This document shows, piece by piece, positions 8,451-17,827 of a stretch of 21,254 nucleotides of DNA (its first letter is position 1; every line of letters begins with the position of its first letter). The position numbers and the translations under genes are program-made. The stretch comes from Apostichopus californicus (lineage: Eukaryota > Echinodermata > Holothuroidea > Aspidochirotida > Stichopodidae): positions 3,370 through 24,623 of the forward strand of contig JAIPMN010016126.1 in the NCBI GenBank assembly GCA_020650975.1. Reading direction: 5' to 3'. The notes beneath the pieces were generated by a model. It ran no database searches. It saw nothing but the letters and a program-made list of their open reading frames with translations, and was not told the origin of the DNA.

Positions 8451-9123
8451 GTATATATAACTCCATACAGCCACACACTGAAATAGAGACCAAATTTAAA
8501 GCTAATGACACAAAATACTAAATTAACAAAAACTAATCTGTTTGTGGTTTACAACTAATCGATAAGTTTTTGAAATGTTTGTTATCTCCTCTCAGAATTG
8601 ATTTTCCAGAAAATAAATCTGTGATGCTTTAAACTCAACTTCTCCCCAAATCCACAAGTAGATGAGTAAAATGCATATAAATCTTAAGAAAATTTATTAC
8701 CTCTTTGGTTGCCTGGAACACCTAATATGGAGTTGCTTTCCGGTAGTAATTTGAGGCATTTCCATGAACAGAGAGTAAAGCTCTCTCTTAGTTTTGAAGT
8801 AGCTTACTTTTTAAATTTACATGACGAAACCTTATCACAAGATGTCAGACAACAGCAAAGATGTAGCAAAAATTTGGATCGTGTCTCATTCTTTATATTG
8901 AAGTATTTTACAAGGCACATAAGTATTTTACAAGGCACATAAGTATTTTACAAGGCACAAAGGTATTTTACAAGGCACATAGGTATTTTACAAGGCACAT
9001 AATATATGTAACTTTGCAGTGGTAATTCCACATGCACATCTCATTGAAAGTTGAGTCATAAAATGTATAAACCGAGTTGTTCTAAAATACGTAGTTTTCA
9101 TACCGTTTCTTGATCTCATTCAG
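8451..9123 (+). other. Intron 6
   Basis: This is AT-rich intron with a perfect-period 20-bp array at 8901-9000. I see no other structure. Confidence 0.7.
8901..9000 (+). repeat. 20-bp tandem repeat, five copies
   Basis: Five contiguous copies of A(A/G)GTATTTTACAAGGCACA(T/A) start at 8901, 8921, 8941, 8961 and 8981. They differ only at position 2 (A in the first three, G in the last two) and once at the final base, so the array is young or homogenised. Confidence 0.97.
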
Positions 9124-9309
9124 CAATAATCTGTGACCCGCTGCCCCAGATACAGAATGGCCTCTTGACCTGTCCAGTAACGGCCGTTTTCCAGGATACT
9201 TGTACTTACACCTGTAATTCTGGATTCAACTTGAATACTGGCTCAACCTCTCAAAGCCGAACCTGCCAGGCTTCGGGACAGTGGGATGGAATCACTCCAT
9301 CTTGCTTAT
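9124..9309 (+). CDS. Sushi (CCP) domain exon 7
   Basis: The frame runs from 9126. Cysteines are at residues 3, 16, 26, 30, 47 and 60. It shares CDPLPQI, the proline after cysteine 2, and LNTGS with exon 5, and it has DTCTYTCNSGF and GQWDGITPSC. Its length (62 codons) and the 17-residue Cys4-Cys5 loop equal those of exon 5, supporting a duplication of that module. The acceptor is TCATTCAG|CA and the donor T|GTACAT. The junction codon with exon 6 is GCA (Ala). Confidence 0.92.
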
Positions 9310-9558
9310 GTACATATCGTTTCTTTCTCTTTTGCTCTCCATCACTCTCTATCTCTGTTGACGTGTCTTCCATGTGCTGGAATGAAAAATGCCTCTGAGC
9401 AAAAAATAAAGATCTTTATCTTTCTTGTTCCTTTATGATTTGTAGATGTACCCTTTCTGCTTTAAGTCGTTAGATGAGAGTTAGATTTACCTTTATGGCA
9501 TAAAAATTAAAGAATCTTTGCAGCATTGTGTATTTTTTTTTTCATAACCAGTGTTAGT

Positions 9559-9788
9559 GTCACATGACTATATGTAAATGACCAATGACTGCTGTCCAAT
9601 GTCTAATATAATCCCATTAGTCACATGACCGATGTAAATAACAATTGTCATGTGACTCCTGTCACACTTATGTCACATGACTATTAATCTGAGTGACTAT
9701 AGGAATGATTAATGTCCATGGACTTACATGAATGACTAATGACTGATTAAAGTCACATGATTGTTACGCATCATGTATGTCACATGAC
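9559..9788. promoter_or_regulatory. Cluster of GTCACATGAC motifs
   Basis: The word GTCACATGAC occurs at 9559, 9620, 9672 and 9779, inverted as GTCATGTGAC at 9647, and with a final T at 9752. That is six sites in 230 bp, with shorter TGAC/AATGAC words between them. The core TCACATGA/TCATGTGA is an E-box of the M-box type bound by bHLH-Zip (MITF/TFE-like) factors (established for that family). It could equally be a decayed minisatellite; the spacing is irregular. A regulatory role is inference. Confidence 0.4.
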
Positions 9789-10707
9789 TGGGGTTTTTTT
9801 TTTTCATAGAAGAAAAACTACAAAAATGGTAAAGAAAATCAGTGCCCTACAATGGACAAACAGAGACAAAAAAATGCTTCCAATCAAAATTCTGCAATAA
9901 CTGTGATGAAAATTCGGCCATAATTCTCAAGTCTTTCTATTTGGTTCATCACTACTGCTCTTTTATCTTTCCTCACCCTCCATCCCCATTTTCTACCACC
10001 CTCCACCCCCCCCTCCCTCTCCTGCCCCATCCCTGCTTTGCTATCTTTCTTCCACTTGCTGTTAGTAAAAACTGTTTCAAAGATTTTAATATTTCCAGTA
10101 CCAAGAGTCACATTTTGAATACAAGCAATGTAGGTACACGAGTGTTATACCACGCAGCCCATTTCATACGAAAACGTGGAGATCATCTTCATTGCTACAA
10201 AGCGGTAGCCTGTTGCAAGTTTCAAACTTTTCCAAAACTACAGCAAGTTTTAAAGGACTTAAAATGTTCAAATTGATGATTGTTACACTTTGGAAGGAGG
10301 GGGGTAGGTGACAAGAGGAAGGGATGAGTGATCGTTCAGTCATTCTTTGCATAGAGTGGTCTGTACCTGACAGTAAAGATAAAAGTGACTGCTTTTATAA
10401 GATTGTTCCTAGTTTAGATGACCATTGATTACTTCCCAAGCATTTATTTGGGTAATATACTAGCATGATCATTAAATGAAGCATTGATCGTGTAACCATA
10501 TAAAAGGAAACACAAACCCTTTCACCATCTTTACTTTTATATATATGATAGAGACCTTTGTGATCAACAACAACCCCAATAAGATAAACAAAAGCTTGCT
10601 CCATTGGGTAGATATGCTAGCCTCAAAATGTCATGTCGGAGAACGGCTATTCTGTAAATCTGTGATGTCATCATTGCCACTAGGATCTATAACATCTCAT
10701 TTTGAAT

Positions 10708-11111
10708 CAGTGGCGGAGCTAGGGGTATTGGTCAGGGGGGGCAAGAATGGTCTGTAGGGGCGCTTTCGACACCATCTAAGCGGAGCGCCACCACGGGTTG
10801 GCGCGGAGCGTATACAGACAATTTTTGAGTAAAGATACTCAGTCCCTAGATCTAGATCGCCGGAAATGACCCTTTCCTGGCCTTGCTAATTTGCAGATAA
10901 TCAAAGAATAAATAGGTGTCGTCGCCATTTTGTCAGAAAATTACATCAACAGAATCTGACAAATGTCAATAGGTAGATGAGAGCGCAATAAAAAGTCAAT
11001 AATCGCGAATAAGTAAAAAGTAGTAAAAAGCTGAAAAGGGCGCCAGCAGTCCATTTGAGTCCGTCAGGGGGGGCATCTGCCCCCCCTTACTGTATGGACG
11101 CTCCGCCACTG
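10708..11111. mobile_element. Non-autonomous hAT-type MITE, 404 bp
   Basis: The terminal inverted repeats are CAGTGGCGGAGC (10708-10719) and GCTCCGCCACTG (11100-11111). They are flanked by 8-bp direct repeats, TTTTGAAT (10700-10707) and CTTTGAAT (11112-11119), differing at one base. An 8-bp target duplication and CAGTGGCGG-type ends are characteristic of hAT elements. Near both ends lie GTCAGGGGGGGC blocks in direct orientation, and the right end has GGGGGGGC-ATCT-GCCCCCCC that can fold back. No transposase reading frame is present. Confidence 0.85.
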
Positions 11112-11491
11112 CTTTGAATTCTCTGTTTTTCTTTTGCTATTTTTTCAAGATAAAGTGCGGATCAGTGTTTGGGAAGTAAACCTATGCCATCACTAGGTTT
11201 GTCATGTTAAGATGGTCAATTTTGGTTTAGATTTAGCATTTGCAAAAATCCATCTCTATCACAGAAAAAAAAAATCAAAATTATGATAAATAAAGGAGAA
11301 TGTTCAAAAGAATCGAAGCTAATGTGTCTTAATGATGTCTAATATGTGATTAAACTTATTTGTGAAGGAACACTGAAAATTAGATAATTCCCAAATGTAA
11401 TAATTTTTTTTCAGTGGGTTTTGAATCTTCTTTCATCTAGTAGTAAAAAGCTAGTAGTCAAATATAAGCTTTATCTTCCTTTATACATCAG

Positions 11492-11668
11492 CGGTGACCT
11501 GCTCACCTTTGCTTAGTACTTCTCAAGCCACGCTTTCCTGTACCGATAGTAACCTATTTATGAGTGCATGTACTTACACTTGCAATGCTGGGTTCGATCT
11601 GGTTCCCCCCGGTAGCAGAATCTGCCAAGCAAATAGTTTGTGGACGGGAGAACAACCCTCTTGCACTG
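11492..11668 (+). CDS. Sushi (CCP) domain exon 8
   Basis: The frame runs from 11494. Cysteines are at residues 3, 16, 26, 30, 44 and 57. Features are SACTYTCNAGFDLVPPGSR and LWTGEQPSC. The NG turn ahead of cysteine 2 is lost (SQATLSC) and the tryptophan is followed by TG. CTYTCNAG is shared with exon 3. The acceptor is TACATCAG|CG and the donor G|GTAAGA. The junction codon with exon 7 is TCG (Ser). It follows the longest intron of the window. The domain call is strong. Confidence 0.92.
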
Positions 11669-11837
11669 GTAAGATTTCAACTTAAACTTCATACCACCTT
11701 GTTGGCATTTTCTCTTCCAATAGCCTAGAAGGAGAAAAGAGGGGAAAAAGCTGTAAACTGCTTATCTACTGTAAAAAGCATGTGTAGGTTACTACATATA
11801 CTATTAGTTGATGGCCTTACATTTTGTTCCTATCCGA

Positions 11838-11884
11838 ATCTTCTACAGAGTCTAACTTGGCTGGAGTTAGCCTCTGTAGAAGAT
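11838..11884. repeat. 47-nt near-perfect inverted repeat
   Basis: The left arm (11838-11857) and right arm (11865-11884) pair over 20 positions with one mismatch: ATCTTCTACAGAG against CTCTGTAGAAGAT, then CTAACT against AGTTAG, with the 7-nt loop TGGCTGG. It lies within intron 8, away from either splice site. It could be a TE relic or an RNA hairpin. Confidence 0.85.
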
Positions 11885-12954
11885 ACTTTGTGGTTCAATG
11901 CAACAGGCCCTTTAAGAATGTCTAGTCTAAAAGAACAGTAATAAGACTGCTTTTTGTCATGATTACCTAAAAGACCTTATGTAGCCTAATACACAAGTAG
12001 TATGCAAAGAAAGCTGCCTAAGCTACATCAAATAAAATTGCTTTGTAGTTTGGAATTCTTTTTTTTTGCTTCAGTCCATATCTTTGTAGCTTTTTGCATT
12101 TTTCTTTTTCAAGTGACACTTAGTCCGCACATGATATTAAATTGGTCCTTCCACTTGGAGGGAAAGTAGACCACACATGATCCTAAATTGTTCCTTCTAA
12201 CTATTTTTTCTTTCTCATTGTTGATTTCAAAAGCACCTGGCAGTGTGTATCTGTAGACAAGTTCATGCTACCTGCAGAACACACTGCATGAAAGGGATGG
12301 TGGGGTGTGTAAGTGTACATTACTCAGTACTGACAGTACAACAATTGAGAGAGAATAACAATAGTACTATAAATCAATTAAACATAGTTTGGGAATAATT
12401 AAAGGGATAATTGACAGTTTAATTATCTTTAAAGAGATATTATTTATAAGTTTGGTTACTCAAGTTGATTGCTTATCAAAATTGCTGGAAATTTCCTGTA
12501 TCTTTAGATCAACACCACTTTAGGGCTACATCACAACACCACACCACTTTGTATACTTTTGCAGTGGCAAAGATATGACTTCTTTTTGTTTTTTACAAAT
12601 TTTGGTGATATTTTGTGAAATCATCTGGCAACAGCAGAGGGCATTATGTGTCATCACTACCTTTGAGCTTCATATTTCCCCTTTATTTACAGTATTTCAA
12701 AAACCACAGGAAGATTAATTATTCTACAAACAATACCTTTCTGTCAATCTACATATCATCTATGACAAAATATGCATATTCATATTTAGCCTGAGAAAGG
12801 ATAAATATTATCACTCAATTGTAAGAACTCATTCAATGAACAAATTAAGAATGTGTCATTGAATGTTAATTAACTGTTAGCTCTGTATTTGTATTCATCT
12901 CAACAAATTGAATTGAAATTCTGTCATAGCGACATATCAGTCTTGAAACACTGC

Positions 12955-13057
12955 ATGAATATGCATTTTCATGAATATGCATTCATGAATATGCATTTCA
13001 TCAATATTCATTTTCATGAATATGCATATTGATGAATATTCAGCCATGAATATTCAT
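12955..13057. promoter_or_regulatory. Seven ATGAATATGCAT-type palindromes upstream of exon 9
   Basis: ATGAATATGCAT is found at 12955, 12971, 12985 and 13016; ATCAATATTCAT at 13000; ATGAATATTCAG at 13032; and ATGAATATTCAT at 13046. The last copy ends 28 bp before exon 9. The words resemble the palindromic POU-factor element (ATGCATATGCAT, MORE type) and half-octamers. Spacing varies (11-16 bp), so this is a degenerate array or a site cluster. POU binding is inference. Confidence 0.4.
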
Positions 13058-13085
13058 TTTCATATTTCTATATTCTCCTTTGCAG

Positions 13086-13265
13086 TCTCTGAATGTTTCA
13101 TACTACCAGACATTCCTAATGGAGAAGTAGTATGCACGCAATCATCCCTGGTCGGTAGTATGTGTGTGTATGTGTGCTTTTCAGGGTATCAGATGACACC
13201 CAGGGGGGTTGTAAGGACCTGTGGCTCGGACCTCCAGTGGACCAGTCAGGAACCAATCTGTCAGG
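13086..13265 (+). CDS. Sushi (CCP) domain exon 9
   Basis: The frame runs from 13088. Cysteines are at residues 3, 16, 26, 30, 45 and 58. Features are LPDIPNGEVVC, SMCVYVCFSGY and LQWTSQEPICQ. It is divergent from its neighbours: VYVCFSG instead of TYTCNAG, and QWTSQEP in place of the usual WSG. The acceptor is CTCCTTTGCAG and the donor G|GTAAGT, an optimal site. The junction codon with exon 8 is GTC (Val). An upstream run of ATGAATATGCAT words ends within the branch-point/polypyrimidine zone. Confidence 0.9.
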
Positions 13266-14638
13266 GTAAGTGGCTCGGGATTGTATTCAGTTGGGGTGGG
13301 GTGGTAATAGATGTGTACTGTAGATGAAACTTGTAGTTAAATGGTATATTAAATCTTACTGACCATTGGTATGTCCCTCTCCACATTATTTCACTGCGTA
13401 ATGTTGCAATTAACATGTCTCTTCATTTGGTCTGTTTTAATATCCTTCATGATTTTCCTGTATTAAGTAAAAATTGTAAAGAATGGAAAAGAAACAAGAT
13501 GTTTTTTTGTAGTATGAGATTGGAAGCTGTGACCTCTAGATTACAGAGCTTGTAACCCCAAAGTCAGTTAGCTCAAATCCTGTATGGTTAAATATATCTT
13601 GTTTCCATGTGGTCTCTATGTTCATCTCAAGTAGCTTAATTCTGAAGAAGGTTCTTGCTAGGAATGAAAAGTCATGGCGGCCCACTAACTTATCCTCATA
13701 TTTACTGCTAGCCTTAAGGCTTTGCAGTAAGTTTTCTTTTCCAATTGTTTGGTTATTAACTGGATCATTAGTGTGCACAGGATTTTGAGGGTGGGGAGGG
13801 GGGGGCACTTAACTGCCCGGCTGATAAGGTAGGGGCTGAACCCATCTGGAAGAGCCAGATGTTAATTGAGGGATGTTATTAATGAGGGCATACTGTTCAG
13901 GGGTTGTTGGTGCCAACTCCCATGTGAGGGTTGGGGGGGGGGGGTACTGGTTGTCCTCCCCAAAAAAAGAATAAACATAAGGTGGCAAATAGTGCACTCT
14001 GAAGCATACTTCAGACTATACTTCAGACTATAAATTAGGTACCTATAACTAGGTCTATAACTAAGTCTATAATTAATAGGTCTTTAATTAACTCTAAATG
14101 CCAAGGTTGTGGTTGAAAGTAAGGGTCTGTACAACCCTGTTAGTCATCTAACTCTTGCCTGGCTGAATGTACAAAATCTGTCAATGAATGTGGAGGTCCA
14201 TGCCCCCCTCTCCCCCTTCCCCTCCCCCTCTTTGCACACACCACTGAACTGGATGCTGGTCAAACCACATGACTTATCATTAGTTATGTATTTGTTCTAC
14301 ATCATGGGAGAGGAATGGTCTTTTTCTAATATTCTTTTCTAAATGATAAACAAGTTAAAACTATTACTGTAGTTATTGAAGCTGTTACCAGTCCCCCCCA
14401 TTCTCATTCCACACCCTTTCCCACCCCTTCCAACCCCACCTCATCCCCCAACCCATCCCTTATCCCTTCCCTCAAAGAAAGTATAAATATCTTAATATAT
14501 ATATCAATCTTCCTCCCACCCATTACGATTTTAGCTATAATACCTCAGTTGACCTCGTGTTAAGTTCCATTTCACACAAACTATTATTTTGGCCTTAAAA
14601 CCATCTATTCCCTTCTATCGTTTCATCTTGATTTGCAG
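13266..14638 (+). other. Intron 9
   Basis: It holds a diverged copy of the hammerhead-like dispersed element (13642-13695), G-rich runs (13788-13806 and 13932-13943), a short tandem of CTATAACTA(G/A)GTCTATAA words (about 14041-14075) with CTTCAGACTATA duplicated just before it (14009-14031), and C-rich stretches (14201-14230 and 14393-14470). No exon was seen. Confidence 0.65.
13642..13695 (+). repeat. Dispersed element with hammerhead-like core, copy C (diverged)
   Basis: CTGAAGAAGG, TTCTTGCTAGGAA, TGAAAAGTCA and CCCACTAACTTATCC follow in the same order as CTGAAGAAGATCC, TGCTAGGATC, GAAACGTCA and GGCCAACTTAC in the copy at 1108-1151 (read on the - strand). It is clearly related but eroded: the 5-bp stem is weakened and GAAAC has become GAAAA. 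Confidence 0.55.
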
Positions 14639-14824
14639 CCGTTACTTGTCCAGACCTGACCGGATCACTCGTAGATGGTACAGTCTCCTGCCCGGATGGT
14701 GCCAGCTTTCAGAGCCAGTGTACCCTGACATGTAATGATGGGTTTCTGAGTAATACCGGGCAGGATGCTGTACTTACATGTGAAGCAGCAGGCCAATGGT
14801 CTGGAGAGAGAATTGCTTGCTTTG
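14639..14824 (+). CDS. Sushi (CCP) domain exon 10
   Basis: The frame runs from 14641. Cysteines are at residues 3, 17, 27, 31, 48 and 61. The Cys1-Cys2 step is 14 rather than 13, as in exons 13-16. Features are TCPDLTGS, SQCTLTCNDGF and GQWSGERIAC. The proline normally two residues before the last cysteine is replaced by isoleucine. Leucine replaces the tyrosine in the TYTC motif. The acceptor is TTGATTTGCAG and the donor G|GTCAGT. The junction codon with exon 9 is GCC (Ala). There is no early methionine, so simple ORF scans miss it. Confidence 0.9.
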
Positions 14825-16247
14825 GTCAGTTATGAAATGAATGATTTGTATTTAAAATGACTTTTGCTATTTTACAGTTTTACAAGTCACTGATCAATAA
14901 TGCAATATAGGTATCGTTGCCAATGGCAACGTTTGTTCTTGTGTTGCATACAAATCAGGCTTTGTTTGTGGATTACATGGCTTTGACTTTGTTATTGAAT
15001 TTGATTGTTTTGTTTATTGAATTAAATTGGTTTGTTGTTGGCTTGCATTGTTTCTTGTGTTGGTAGTTTCATAGTGTTGATGTTATCTGGTTTGTTGTTA
15101 CTAGATTACAATGCTTTGATTTGTCTTGTCATTTAACTGTATTTTGCTTCTTTTGTTTTGTTGGTGGACTGAATTGTTTTGTATTGTTGTTGCATTTTAT
15201 TGGTTTGCTGCTGAATTAAATTGTTTGTTGTTGGAATGCATTGTTTTCTTGTGATTGGTAGTTGAATAGTTTTGGTTGTGTATCAACTATGGATCAAGTG
15301 AAAAGCTTGTTCACAGTTATGGTGGCAGTGACAAAATTAATTTTTGCACCATGGAACTGATAAGCAAGTTATATAATGACAATGTTTGCATTAATTACAT
15401 GATATTTGCATAAACTGTGAGTATTTTTTCTCCCGATTTATAGTTTGTTGTATGTTCATCTTACTTCTTCATTGCTGGCTACCAAAATTAATGCCTTTCA
15501 TTTGGGTTTGACAGGAATAATGTCTTGATATGTTGCCATGGTGATTCAGCTCAATGGATGTCACCTTTTGCCATCTTTGTTTTTGACTTATTTTGCTTTG
15601 GATGTTGTAACAAAATATATTTCACAAATCCCTTCCTTTGTTTCATTTTTCCATTTAAGTGATTCCTTTTGTTTAATTTTTTTTATATATGAAACATAAA
15701 TATTGGCTTCTGTTTGTGACCTTTGACCCAAAGATGCAGTATGTACATTACTACAATTGTTTTCCTTTTTTACTTTGATTGGTTTTTTTGTATAATTTGT
15801 AAAATATAGTTTTAAATGAATTTTTATTTTTATTGGAATATTTATGAATATTTGATAATTATGAATATTTATATTATATTATATTATAATTATGAATATT
15901 TATGAATATTTCATTTTACATCACATTTTCTACAACACTAACTGAATTAACCTAAATCAGCTTCCTCAAATCTGTGATTTGTCGATCTAGAGAAGAGATA
16001 AATCATACATTTTTTACCTTTTTGCTATTCAGTACTGATAAGTTCACAGTGCAAGTTTATTTTTATCTTTAATTACAGTTTGTAGCAATATGCATTATTT
16101 ATACACATCCCAGTTTTCTGTGGACGTTTTCTTCCATTATTCACTCAATTCTTCATTTTATGACTATAAGGGTGATATATTTACTTACTCTCTTGTTTTT
16201 AATTTCTTCATTCCCATATTTTTTAATTTTTTTAATTTGATGTGCAG
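14825..16247 (+). other. Intron 10
   Basis: It opens with an X-box-like palindrome (14915-14931). It then has a TTG-rich region (14950-15260) with an internal duplication, GAATTAAATTGG/TTTGTTGTTGG...GCATTGTTT...GGTAGTT at about 15019 and again at about 15213, roughly 200 bp apart. ATGAATATTT words cluster at 15840-15910, and long T-rich tracts lead to exon 11. No exon was seen. Confidence 0.65.
14915..14931. promoter_or_regulatory. RFX X-box-like palindrome
   Basis: CGTTGCC-AAT-GGCAACG is a perfect 7-bp inverted repeat and fits the RFX X-box consensus GTNRCC N(0-3) RGYAAC. A second site with the same halves lies at 19018-19032. Binding is inferred from the consensus only. Confidence 0.45.
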
Positions 16248-16427
16248 TTTCCCAATGTACCGCTTTACCAGCCTTAGTTAATGGTGCCTTGCAGTGTAGC
16301 AGTGGGGATTTCATTGGCAGTGTGTGCACCTACGTCTGCCAAGCAGGTTTCACCCTCGTTGGCAATACTCAACGTACCTGTACAGTGCAAGGGGTCTGGT
16401 CAGGAGATGCACCGTCCTGCCAGTCCG
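16248..16427 (+). CDS. Sushi (CCP) domain exon 11
   Basis: The frame runs from 16250. Cysteines are at residues 3, 16, 26, 30, 44 and 57. Features are LPALVNGALQC, GSVCTYVCQAGF and GVWSGDAPSCQS. The acceptor GATGTGCAG sits at the end of a long T-rich tract. The only donor that keeps phase 1 is G|GTTCGT at 16428, which is weak. Four bases downstream is GTAACA (16432), whose use would add 4 nt and shift the frame. The junction codon with exon 10 is GTT (Val). The domain is certain; the exact 3' boundary is less so. Confidence 0.85.
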
Positions 16428-17114
16428 GTTCGTAACAATTTTTATTACTCCTCTCACATTGTATGCATGCATGCATGACATGTATGCATGCATGTACGAC
16501 ATCTATCATTTGTATTGTATGTATTTGTATGTATTTGTATTGCATGCATGCATGACATTTATCTGTCAGCCAATCCTCACGTGACAGTACATCTTAAGAG
16601 AACCGTTTTGTACACAGTTTAATATGTCGAGCAATGTCATCATGCATGATACAGCCCAATGAATGACATATCTTGTGGACCGGGAAAACCCTATGGTTAT
16701 GGTTAACCCCTAGGGTTAACCCTAATACTGCATCACATGTCCTTCTTGAGGCAATGCAACTTGCCACATTATAACTTGTCTTGAGAGATGAAAACAACTT
16801 GAGGTCTTGGTGCACCAGTGTAATTCCAGTACATACATTAATCTGCATAGAAACAGTCTCCCAGTTTCCCATCTCAGTGCCAGGATATAAAACAACTCTA
16901 TATTTCCCTTCTTGTCAGACCTAACTTTAAGGTGGAGGCTTTCTCCTGGACAGAATATTAGTACATAGTGCTTCCTTATATTTTGAATTACGTTATTTTA
17001 ATGAATCTTTTGCATAAAAGTTATAGTTTTATTGCGGTCATAAACTTTGCTGATCATAAAAGTCTGGATGAATTGTCTGAATTATTTGTCATTATTGGTT
17101 CTTCAAATCAACAG
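16428..17114 (+). other. Intron 11
   Basis: It contains a GCAT/TGCATGCATGCATGACAT microsatellite in two blocks (about 16459-16498 and 16541-16556) and an AACCCCTAGGGTTAACCCTAA word at 16704-16724, which is a TAGGGTTAACCCTA palindrome. The remainder is AT-rich with no exon. Confidence 0.7.
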
Positions 17115-17294
17115 TTGCATGTCCTCCTTTGCCATTTGTGTTGAACGGAGGATACACCTGTTCTGATGATAACAATGCTAATAGCGTTTGCACCTTCACC
17201 TGCAATGCAAGATTTGAAATAACTTCAGGCGATGCCATCATAACTTGTGATCAGAACGGAGTCTGGACTGGAGAAACAGCTTCTTGTGGATTGA
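17115..17294 (+). CDS. Sushi (CCP) domain exon 12
   Basis: The frame runs from 17117. Cysteines are at residues 2, 15, 25, 29, 44 and 57. Features are CPPLPFVLNGG, an Asn-rich loop (DDNNANS) like those of exons 1 and 4, VCTFTCNARF and GVWTGETASC. Arginine replaces the near-invariant glycine after cysteine 4 (NARF instead of NAGF), and alanine replaces the proline before the last cysteine. The acceptor is AATCAACAG and the donor A|GTAAGT. The junction codon with exon 11 is GTT (Val). Confidence 0.9.
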
Positions 17295-17827
17295 GTAAGT
17301 ATTAACAAGGCGTGCTGCAAACTATTGGTAATGGGACTGAAGATTATTACTCCAGCCACACAAAAGGTATAGACCCCCTCCCCCCCCCCCGCCTCCTTGC
17401 CCCGAGTTATTGTGAACTTATCAATTCTCAGTCCATTATCTCCCTCATTACCACCCCCAGTTGCCCCCCCCCCCACCCCTTCCCTTCACTGTTTTCAACT
17501 TTCTAATTGTTTCATTGATGTCAGAACTGTTACTACATCATGATGTTACCTCTTGTACACGTTAAACTTAAAGTGTTTGGAAAGGCAGTTTAAACCTTAA
17601 TCTTTCATGTTGATCAGATGGTTAAACTTGCAGTTGCGATATTATGCCATTGAGACATGGGCGGTTCTCTCGTGGGTTTGCAGCGATTGAGAGATGGAGT
17701 TATCCTCTCCTCTGCTATTCTCATCATGACCCTTGTCCCGTTTCCCATTTTCTTTACCTCTCGTGGTTTCCACTTCTCTTTCTCTTTGGGATGTTTCTGT
17801 AATTTTCCTCTTCCCTCCATCTTGCAG
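17295..17827 (+). other. Intron 12
   Basis: It has C-rich runs (17375-17390 and 17463-17480) and a long pyrimidine-rich lead-in (about 17700-17826) to the exon 13 acceptor. No exon or RNA gene was seen. Confidence 0.7.

Larger units (their letters stand above)
9310..11491 (+). other. Intron 7
   Basis: This is the longest intron (2.2 kb). It contains the GTCACATGAC cluster (9559-9788), a pyrimidine-rich patch (about 9970-10030) and the hAT-type MITE (10708-11111). Open stretches such as 9842-10276 lack any recognisable domain. No extra sushi exon is seen. Confidence 0.7.
11669..13085 (+). other. Intron 8
   Basis: It contains a near-perfect hairpin (11838-11884), a duplicated word GCACATGATATTAAATTGGT / ACACATGATCCTAAATTGTT about 45 bp apart (12127 and 12172), and the octamer-like ATGAATATGCAT cluster directly before exon 9. 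No sushi exon or other gene was seen. Confidence 0.7.

Noticed and set aside
9842..10276. 144-codon + strand open frame in intron 7
   Set aside because: Low-complexity proline/serine-rich stretch from a pyrimidine-rich tract, no recognisable domain, no splice or promoter context.
16704..16724. Telomere-like CCTAGGGTTAACCCTAA
   Set aside because: Only one or two repeat units in a palindrome; too short for an interstitial telomere.
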